A stretch of DNA of 64,000 nt. Source: Allantophomopsis cytisporea. Taxonomy: Eukaryota; Ascomycota; Leotiomycetes; Phacidiales; Phacidiaceae. A program made the translations under genes and the position numbers. Of this stretch, positions 56,003-64,000 are shown one piece after another. The notes under the pieces were generated by a model. It saw only the letters and a program-made list of their open reading frames with translations. It made no database searches and was not told the origin of the DNA. The stretch covers positions 1,550,001-1,614,000 of the forward strand of contig CP103037.1 of NCBI GenBank assembly GCA_024752435.1. Reading direction: 5' to 3'. Each line of letters begins with the position of its first letter. The stretch's first letter is position 1.

Positions 56003-57919
56003 ATGGATTCGCATTTCCCAGCCACTCGAGAAGATCTATATCACGTCCAGATGGACGTCAAACATGTCCAAGTGGTACAATCCGACCATTCGGACCGCTT
56101 GCTAAGACTAGAGAGACGTCAAGCAGCGGATGCAGCACTCAAGTCGGTCTGGACATCGCCATTTCCCAGTGTTCTCAGTGGCACCCCTCAGCAAGGTAGG
56201 ATATAACTACCTCCCTGATGTTAACAAATATTGATCCGAGTTCTAGGACCAGTTCAAACACCATCTGGCGATGTTTTCGATGACTTCGACGATGAGCAAG
56301 GACATAACTTATTGGGTGGTCTATCCCTAGAGTCTGAAGGGGAACCTGTCAGACGAGGGGCATCTCGGGCTAATAGCGTACGATTTGATGTAAGTGCTCT
56401 CCAGGGTTCAAATTGGTCGCATGCTTCTCGAAATTCCGGTGATTTCGGACTCATTCGACCCGGAAGTGGAATGGGGAGCCACCTCATGACCGAACGCTCG
56501 TCATCTCACAAGTCGGACGGTCGACATAGTTCAGCGGGACACTCCGTACATTCTATGCACTCTGGACGTACAAGTAGCCTTGGTCTTGACACGAATTTTA
56601 TGATTGGCGGACAAGATGATGATTCTCCTATTGATACCCCAGGACCTCCACCTGGTCTGTTCATCCTTGGATCGGTGCCTTCAATTATCAGATGCTGGCT
56701 CAACACCAACTTCTCGCATAACACCCTGCTTTACGCTGTAGTATGTACTGGATCACAGAAGTCCGTTTTGGACTATAGTCTTGTCAAGGAGCTTGGACTT
56801 GTAGATGAGTTACAGAAGACTTTAGCTGGGACGTACTACATACGGTTGCCAGTTTATCTCCCTGAAGCTGTTGTTACGCAGCCATCATCTCGCTCTAACA
56901 GTCCAGCACCTCAGCTGCCAACACTTGCTGCATCCTTCGAAGTCATAGGTGTTGGACAGCGAGAGACTCCTGAACGCAAGAAAGGCCTCAGAATCTTCCT
57001 TGGTAGCGACACTCTACGAGCTCATAGCGCAGACCTGTTGTTTTCTCAGAACCTGATGACGCTTTATGGTGAAGACCGCAACAAGATATCCGTTCCATTT
57101 GTTCGTCCCGAAGATGATAGTCTATTTAAGAATCTTTGTACAACAAACCTCGTTTCAGAACGAAACGAACTGAAAGCTACAGCTATGCCGTTCACTCCTA
57201 CAGACCAAAAAGCAAAGACTAGCAAACCAGTAGATCCTACTGTCGACATTCAAACTGATGATGAGGGTCCCAGGTTGTCAAGGTCGAATACAATATCTTC
57301 ACAGCGGTCTGCTACGTATAAAGCCACAAATGGCGGTGATCTGCTTTCAGGGACTGAGGGTGCTACGGACGAGCAAGGAGACAATGATCAGGATTTTGGA
57401 AACGATACTGGGCGAGGTGATGACCGTCAACAAGAGCCAACAGTGACACCAGCAGAAAGCGCAGGTCATGAAGAGCAAACTCGTCGGGAGTCAGGTGGAG
57501 GCATCTGGAGTTCCTGGAGAAAGGACTCTACGTCCACCATTGGTGATGTCAACCGAGAAGGAGCAAGTAGCTATCAGAAGGCGGGGAGGGGAGGACGAGG
57601 CATGAAGGTTTTGAAGCCTTCAAAACCTGTAGTAGCGACTTCGAGTCGATCTTCGTCTGGAGCGCGTACCGGAGCCGCCTATGAACCAGTCCCTCGACCA
57701 GCAACTGAAGGTAGGAGAAAGAGTCAAGTTGCTACCACCGACAGCACAGGTGCTCCTTTGAGATGGGAACCAAAGAGGAACGTCTCGGAGGATAAGTCGA
57801 AAGACTTGAAAAATGTTGCCAGTCTTCCACCTGTGTCTAGATCCTCCAATCCCATTGGCAGTGCGACGGCTTTTGCGTGGATGAATTCTGGGAAGCCGAA
57901 ATCTGCTGCTGTGGAGTGA
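56003..57919 (+). CDS. Fungal protein with a retropepsin-like region lacking the catalytic Asp
   Basis: Predicted 621 residues; exons 56003-56195 and 56247-57919. The N-terminal 65 residues form a helical segment (HVQMDVKHVQVVQSDHSDRL). A Ser-rich linker leads to a folded region at about 200-355 that looks like a retropepsin fold: a strand and turn VVCTGSQKSVLDYSLVKELG near residue 231, then TYYIRLPVYLPEA, then IFLGSDTLRAHSADLLF near 316. Where an aspartic protease has Asp-Thr-Gly this protein has Cys-Thr-Gly. The C-terminal 250 residues are disordered and Ser/Lys-rich. Function unknown. Confidence 0.75.
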
Positions 57920-58417
57920 GTTTTTGGTTTGTCATTGTACATTTGCCATAAGGTAGACAATCAAGTCATAGACTCCAGAAATGATATTTTAAAGATGAAA
58001 TACCTAGTACGTGACCTCCTGTCTTGATATGTTGAGAAGTACATCAAAGTATTTCATTAACGGGAACTCATGCAAACCGTTATCTCTGGAGAAGAGAACA
58101 CTGTAAATTACTGTTTATGTTCGAGTTTCGTCTGATAAAAGATGTCTCTTGCACGGGAAGCAGGTACTGAGGTATTACAAATATCAAGGGTAGCTACAGC
58201 ACCCCTGCTATTCCTGACTGAACCCCACAATCGTCATCGGGCAGCCGGACGACTTGCGGGACGCTTCCGAGGCGCTTAGCATTGCCCCGCCATTGCCGCA
58301 TCAGTAGACATCACGAACAGATAACACATCAATCACTAGACTTGACAAAAAACATCATACTCAATTCCATTTCTAGGCAAATATTCCACTATTAGTATTT
58401 GTTAGTTGAAGATCAAA
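57920..58417. other. Intergenic region
   Basis: 498 bases between same-strand genes; nothing recognised. Confidence 0.6.
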
Positions 58418-59199
58418 ATGTCTGAGAAACCTGCTAGACGTCTGCGTAGGTCCCAATTCTTGTCCCACAATAATTAAGTACATATTGGATTATTGACACA
58501 AGTCTTTGAATAGAAAGACCCGCAATCTTGTATGTGAATCCTCAAATTCCGTTTAGTAAGAATGAATTCTAAGTAAATGAACAGCATCTGCGACATCCAA
58601 GAGAAATTCCGCAAAGCAATCTGGGAGTATGAGAAAGTGTACATACCTCCCCACCCTCCCACATGTTCACCATCCACTAACAGCGGCTATGTAGCATAAC
58701 GACCACGCAAAAAATGATCAAAGCCGCCTCCCTCCTCTCAATCCCCATCTATGCCACCACGCAGAACCGCGCACGCCTCGGCGAGACGTGCTCAGAGCTC
58801 TCCATCCCAGACGCAGTGGAGCACGTCGACAAGACGGCCTTCTCCATGTGGATCCCAGACATCGCACGGCACTTTTCGGCATCCACACCGGCAGAAATCG
58901 TCATCGTCGGTATTGAGACTCATATCTGCGTGACGCAGACGGCGCTGGATGCGGTGCGAGCGGGCCACAAGGTCTATGTGCTTGCTGATGGCGTTAGTAG
59001 TTGTAATCCTGAGGAGAGGGGCGTCGCTTTTGACCGGTTGAGGGCTGAGGGTGTGACGGTTACGACGAGCGAGAGTTGGCTTTATGAGTGTCTTGGTGAT
59101 GCTGGGGCGGAGGAGTTTAAGGGGCTGGCGAAATTGGTTAAGGAGGAAACTGAGAGAACTCGTGGGGCGGTACAGGCTTTGCTGAAAGGGAAGATATAG
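58418..59199 (+). CDS. Isochorismatase-family hydrolase (ISOC1/YcaC-like)
   Basis: Predicted 200-residue cysteine hydrolase. Four exons: 58418-58445, a 16-nt exon at 58514-58529, 58585-58638, and 58695-59199. Spliced, the N-terminus reads MSEKPARRLQRPAIFICDIQ, restoring the first strand and the catalytic Asp of CDIQEKFR, which the last exon alone lacks. The catalytic Lys is probably in VDKTAFSMW. The nucleophile Cys is in GIETHICVTQTALDAV. The family is known in fungi and animals (ISOC1) with no firm substrate; isochorismate itself is unlikely. The C-terminal helix is charged. Confidence 0.9.
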
Positions 59200-59427
59200 A
59201 GAGCCTGCGAGGAAAGCATCAGGAGCAAAATGAAGGCTTTGTTGTAAGTGTCATTGTAAGCTGAATTATAAGGCTATTTTTATCATATGGCGGGGCCATA
59301 ATCTGCCATCCTTGCTTACAAATATATTTTAGTCATATGAACTTTCACCTGATCTTTTGACTATATTATATCATCGGAGTTATGCTTGTATACATGCGTT
59401 ATGTTCCTAATTCGCTATTCCATGCGC

Positions 59428-61089
59428 TTATAACTCAACGACCTCAATCTTAGCCCTTTTAACCCACTCCACATCATCCTTTGCAGTAGCTTTCTGAATA
59501 TGATACAGCTCATCCAAAAGTGCTGGCACAAATGTTCCCGGCCCCTTCACGTCTGCTCTTGAAGCGGCGATCTCTGCTGCAATCTCGTAATGCAAGATAC
59601 CAGCTACAGCAGCCGCCAGCTTGTCGTCCTTTCCAACGGCCAACATAGCAGCAACAGTCGTTCCCAGTACACATCCACTGCCCGTGATACTACCCAGATA
59701 CTCATGGCCATTGGAGATAGCAATGGTGCGTACACCATCACTGATATAATCAACGATACCCGTCATGAGAACGACATTCCCTTCCCGTGCGGCAAGATCA
59801 CGAACAAGACTTGCCTTGCCGTTTGCATCGAGCGTAGACGTGCCACTGTCAACTCCCTTACCTTGGCCAACATGTCCAAATACAGTCTTGATCTCAGCTT
59901 CATTGCCCTTGATCAAATCGAAGTATCCTCCAGCCATAAGCGTCTTCACAGCATCTCGTCTGATCGCCGTAGCTCCCGCACCGACCGGGTCAAAAACCAC
60001 AGGTCCACCAGAAAGATTGTAGGCTTTGAGGGCCTGCAAATAGTTTGCAATACCATCCGGTGTCACCGTACCCATATTGATGACCAGCGCACCGCCAAGC
60101 GCAGCAAGATCTGGCGCTTCGGCACCATAGTTCGCCATGATAGGCGATGCGCCGATCTGTAGCGCCACGTTCGCTGCGAAGTTCTGCACTACCAAGTTTG
60201 TCATGTTGTGGCAGAGGGGGTTCACTGTGCCGACTTTCTTGACGACTGTGGGCACAGACGCTAGGAGGCTGAGCACGTCGCTGGCCTTTGCGGTCTGAGA
60301 TGGGGAGATGAATGGTGGTAGGGAAGTGATCAGTCTTTTGAGCTCTTGAGATGCGGCCGTGGGGTCGGACGCTGCAATGATGGCGCTGACTATGGCTACG
60401 CCGTCGAGGGACTTGAGTGGGGAGTTGGACTGGTAGAGAACGCGTTGCACGTTGGAGGCGTTGATGCCGCCGATGGAGACGGTGCGGACGTGCTTCTCTG
60501 AGGCAATTGCTTCAAGAACCTTCTTGGTACCAGCCGTGCCTAGAACTGTCTTGGTGTTTGTCTTGCTGGAAGATATTAGCTTGATTTTAGAGAACAAAGG
60601 CGGTCCAGGTCATCTCACGTTTGAGTTGAAAACATCGTTCCAATACCCAAATAATCTGCGCCATCTCTGCAGGCTATCTTGGCCTCCTCAATCGATGCAC
60701 ATGTAACCCCAATAATGGCAGACTTCCCAAGGAGCTTCCTCGCTGTCGTCAGGCCTATAAGGAGTTAGTCAATCGCACGAAATTCGAACACTCGCAGACT
60801 TACTCATGTCATCCTGGCCGATATGCACACCTTCACAGCCGACAGCCAAGGCCACATCAATACGGTCATTGATGAGGAGAGGGACGTTGTATTTCTGGCA
60901 TATCACGTGCAACTTTCTAGCTGTGGAGATTAAGTCTGCGGTATCGCTGACCTTGTCTCTGTACTGCACGATTGTGACGCCGCCTTTTACAGCCGCCTCA
61001 ACGACCGATGGCAGGTCCTTGTTACCTAGAATCGCGGGGGTCGAGTCCGTTACCAGGTACAGTGAGTAGTCGACCTTACTGGCTTCCAT
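59428..61089 (-). CDS. THI6: Bifunctional thiamine-phosphate synthase / hydroxyethylthiazole kinase (Thi6)
   Basis: Predicted 519-residue cytosolic enzyme that phosphorylates hydroxyethylthiazole and joins it with the pyrimidine to make thiamine phosphate. Exons 61089-60804, 60754-60619, 60565-59428. The ThiE-like half shows TIVQYRDK, LINDRIDVALAVG, EGVHIGQDDM and GIGTMFSTQTKTN with SIGGINASN. The ThiM-like half shows NPLCHNMTN, MANYGAEAPDL, VFDPVGAGAT, LIKGNEAEI and the catalytic GSGCVLGT. Domain order and length match yeast Thi6. Start at MEASKVDYSLYLVTD. I saw no TPP riboswitch in the introns or leader. Confidence 0.96.
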
Positions 61090-61690
61090 GGTGGGCAAAT
61101 TGGATACACAAAGCCAAGTGAATCAAGTGATGTGATGCTGTGATGTAGAGATGGACTCTAGTTTGCGATCCTCGGCCAATCCATGGGATGACGAGATTGC
61201 TCGGTTCAATTGTCAATAATGGAGAACTGATATTTGGTACTCTATCTACGAAGTAAATCAAATGGTATATTTAGGTCGTGCAAGACGCTGACTACGGAGA
61301 TATGGTCATAAGAGCTGTTGATTGATCTTCTTTTCAATGATATATGCAGACATGGCTGACAGGAGGTTGTGGTTCTGAAATGTCTTATGCCTGAAGGAAG
61401 AGCGATAGGGCGGCGGACAGGTACAGTTTGGTGCATCTAGTAGTTCTAGGCATATCAGGCACTTTCTTTGATGGCCAACCAGCTGGAACTCTTATCAAAC
61501 AATACAGCGTAGTTGACCGTAAATTTTGGTGCTGTACTACATACCAGGACAAGTACAAGTAGTCGAGATAGCCCAGTAAGAGCGTATCGGCATCAACGGC
61601 CACAATGACGTCCACGCCCAAAATAATATCTTCAAGCTCGTAAACTCCATACTACCAAGACGAATTGTCACAATACACATTCAGCGCACA
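61090..61690. other. Divergent spacer
   Basis: 601 bases between divergent genes; both promoters must lie here, no element recognised. Confidence 0.5.
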
Positions 61691-62461
61691 ATGGTAACTA
61701 GATATTTTCTTCTTCTTTTCCTTCCCCGGCCTACACAGCAAAATACTAATCACCATCTTCCCAGCCACCCAAACGTCGCAGTGCAGCTCCAGCAGCAGAT
61801 AACGCCCCGAAAGCGCGGCGCTCGAAGCTAGCCAAAGAAAACGAGATCAGTGCAGAGCAAGAAGTCGAGATTCGTGAGGCATGGGGGGTGTTTTCGCAGC
61901 CAAAGGAGGGCCTTAAAGAGGGCGTTATTCCTATGGGGGATGTGCGGCGGTTCTTTATGTATGTTCTCTGTGCCCAACACACCACATACTACATTCCCGT
62001 CGATATTTTGTTTTGCTGGTCTGGAGGAGGTTTCTGACGATTGCGAACTTTGGAGACTGAAGGCTGACAACAATTATCTCAACAGTGCGCTAGGAACCCC
62101 AGTGGATCCTTCACAGCTCGCCGAGTTTAAAGAACTCCTCGATCCCGATGACGTTGGGTATGCAGAATTCTCAGCCACCTTCGCCCTTGCCGCTCTGAAG
62201 CTTAATGAGCATGCCGAGAACGCGACGGACGAGCAGCGTAATGCGGAGCTGGAGCATGCTTATGGTTTGTTCACGGGGGGGCAAGAGGGGCCCATTACCA
62301 TTTCGATGTTGAAGCGTGTTGCGAAGGACTTGAATGAGGATATCAGTGACGACGCACTGCGAGATATGGTTCTGGAAGCGAATGGGGGGAAAGGCGCTGG
62401 GGTGGGGGTTGGCAGGGAGGAGTTTGAAAGCGTTATGAGGAGGGCGGGGGTTTTTAAGTGA
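61691..62461 (+). CDS. EF-hand-like (calmodulin/centrin-fold) protein
   Basis: Predicted 190 residues. The first coding exon is only the ATG (61691-61693), directly followed by a GTAACT donor. The next exons are 61765-61958 and 62086-62461. Spliced, it begins MPPKRRSAAPAADNAPKARR, a basic disordered leader, then a four-helix-pair body: EQEVEIREAWGVFSQ, GDVRRFFIALGTPVDPSQL, LDPDDVGYAEFSATF and LEHAYGLFTGGQEGPITIS. The pattern of helix, loop and helix is that of calmodulin or centrin, but none of the four loops keeps a full calcium-binding set. It could be a structural light-chain-like subunit. Confidence 0.75.
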
Positions 62462-63144
62462 GGTCGTGATGCATGAGATGGACGAGGCGTTTGGGGCTAT
62501 TCAGGGCATAGTATGTGGCGTTTGGGATGTTTATTACCTTGAAGATTATGGGTCGATATGTATGAATATGGCCGTAGCAAGGATTCTCTGTCTTGTAAGT
62601 TTGGTTGCTATATGAGACTGTCTATATAGTCTCAATGTTACTGTTATTATGAGGTCAGAGATCTTTCAGATATGACTTCAATTTACTTTACGTCCAGATA
62701 TATTGGGAGCCCATAGTTAATGTACTCCAACTATGTAGTATATTATGTTATCTAACCCACATACGTTGTACATAATAGTGACTATGTCCCAGAATGTACT
62801 AAAACGGCAATTATTTTAACATGTGTTGATATACTATGTACTCTCGAGTCTCATGTTACAAATATGACTCCTAGTCAAAAATACTATCATTGCATAGACT
62901 TCACTCTGATAAATACTTTAACATTTCGTATGCTACAACTGAAGCATTCCTTTTAGTTATTTACTACTTATAACCTATCAGTGATCTATACAGCCTCGAT
63001 CTCACAGAGTCCAAGACGTTCCAGATATGACATCGTGTCATTCCAAATGCAAACGTTCCTATCACTTAAATATAGCAAACTAACTCCAATATATGCTTAT
63101 ACGCCTAGACTGCAACACCGATGCTGTCACCATCTAAAATTCAT
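62462..63144. other. AT-rich convergent spacer
   Basis: 683 bases between convergent genes, with repeated TATGTACT-like words around 62700-62860; no gene. Confidence 0.5.
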
Positions 63145-63999
63145 CTATTTGACCTCTTCAACCTTGGTCTCAATACCAGTAGCATCCACCTTAGGATCAG
63201 CTGGTGGTGCTTTAAAGCCAGCATGGTCGGAGTGCTTCTTGTAGAAATAGTTGTCCGGCTTAGGCTTCAACTCCGCTGGCAATTCTTCGAGCACAGTTGC
63301 GAGTAGAGCGTCGATCGACTTCTGCTTGGAAGCATCACGGTGCCAGACACTAATTAAGTGGGAGTTGAAGCGGACTGAAAGTCCTACTCCACACAGTTGA
63401 TCACCTAATTTATCATCAGCCTCAAGTCTACGTTATGCTACCATCCAAATACATACCTAGCTCCAGGCAACTTTGTAGTTTCTCTCCAATAGCCATGATC
63501 TGTACTCTCGTCCAGAAATCAGGGCCGACAGCTTTTGGCACTCGAAACGTCCAACTCCCTCCGTTTATATTCCGCCTATCTTCCCAGATGGGCTGAAAGC
63601 CCTGCTTGAAGAGATATATAGACTCTCGCATCTTGATCTGCTCGACCGGTGTGTTATTGTTGTAGCGCCAGAAATCTTGGACGGATTCAATCTGCGAGCC
63701 TATCTGCTCAAGCGTCGCAGCATATTCACCACTCGCCGTCTTCACCGGGTCTTTTTGCGGTCTGGTAGGGAATTTATTAGCCTTCTGTGCTTCAGGGGCG
63801 GAAGTTCTTTGTTCATAAATAGTTGCTGATTGTCGTACCGGTCGAAGTACACGTTCCAGTAATGTTGCGTTGGCAAGGGCCGCATGGCTTTTAGCATGTT
63901 CTTCTTCGCATCATCGCGCTGCTCAGCTGGTGAGCCGGTGTCACTGCCTGTTGAGGTACCAGCGAGCCCTCTGGTGAACAGTGATGGGCGGAGAGCCAT
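63145..63999 (-). CDS. eIF4E-family cap-binding protein, possibly cut by the window edge
   Basis: Predicted 241 residues from exons 63999-63839, 63761-63457 and 63404-63145. Fold and cap-site marks: HYWNVYFDR, then SVQDFWRYNN, PIWEDRRNINGGSWTFR (cap-binding Trp and Glu) and LCGVGLSVRFNSHLISVWHRD. The HYWNVYFDR first strand, in place of the classical tryptophan-rich start, suggests a class II (4EHP-like) member rather than the main translation initiation factor. The start MALRPSLFTRGLAGT lies one base from the window end, so further upstream coding exons cannot be excluded. Confidence 0.88.
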
Positions 64000-64000
64000 G

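Noticed and set aside
59428..61089. Separate TMP synthase and thiazole kinase genes
   Set aside because: The exon chain is continuous in frame and matches the fused fungal Thi6 architecture.

Overview
The window reads as nuclear DNA of a filamentous ascomycete (Pezizomycotina). The genes are typical of that group and are cut by many short introns of about 45 to 135 bases, with GT donors, CTAAC/CTRAY-like branch sites and AG acceptors. Spacers are AT-richer than exons. A Leotiomycete (Helotiales) would fit the protein sequences, but that is an impression, not something I can test here. No tRNA, rRNA, CRISPR array or intact mobile element was recognised. Splice models were built by hand: each exon chain was checked for reading frame and for continuity of recognisable protein motifs.

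Left end (1-5396): about 3.7 kb of AT-rich, stop-riddled sequence with no usable gene, probably an eroded repeat, then a mixed spacer with a possible gene remnant. From 5.4 to 13 kb lies an accessory-looking metabolic group: a TfdA/TauD-type 2-oxoglutarate dioxygenase, a NorA-type aldo-keto reductase with an apparently damaged splice acceptor, and an AtuA-family (acyclic terpene utilisation) protein. The spacers are long; one holds a 60-bp-period tandem duplication and another a doubtful small spliced gene.

13-24 kb: a small membrane protein, three conserved proteins of unknown function, a short-chain dehydrogenase whose 3' end offers two alternative terminal exons, and a membrane-anchored spermidine-synthase-like protein. 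24-37 kb: a PAF-acetylhydrolase-like esterase, a candidate small secreted protein, heat shock factor binding protein 1, an ER protein disulfide isomerase, a mitochondrial rhomboid protease, a Tma17-like proteasome assembly chaperone, a conserved unknown and the prolyl dihydroxylase Tpa1/Ofd1.

37-51 kb: a gene-poor 2.2-kb spacer, a metallo-beta-lactamase-fold lactonase-like enzyme, cyclophilin 40 with a perfect heat-shock element upstream, the PLP homeostasis protein, an Izh3-type PAQR receptor, a NOSIP-type RING protein and tafazzin. 51-64 kb: a secreted RNase T2, a GDSL esterase, a retropepsin-like-fold protein lacking the catalytic aspartate, an isochorismatase-type hydrolase with a 16-nt exon, the bifunctional thiamine enzyme Thi6, an EF-hand-like protein whose first coding exon is only the ATG, and an eIF4E-family protein at the right edge.

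Most genes from 13 kb on are housekeeping genes with no obvious shared pathway. Several concern protein quality control (Hsf1 binding protein, Cyp40, PDI, rhomboid, Tma17-like), but nothing shows that this grouping is functional. The most unusual signal is the short-chain dehydrogenase at 19.7-20.9 kb. It combines two in-frame starts, the longer adding a presequence-like leader, with two mutually exclusive C-terminal exons, one ending in a weak peroxisomal-signal-like tripeptide.
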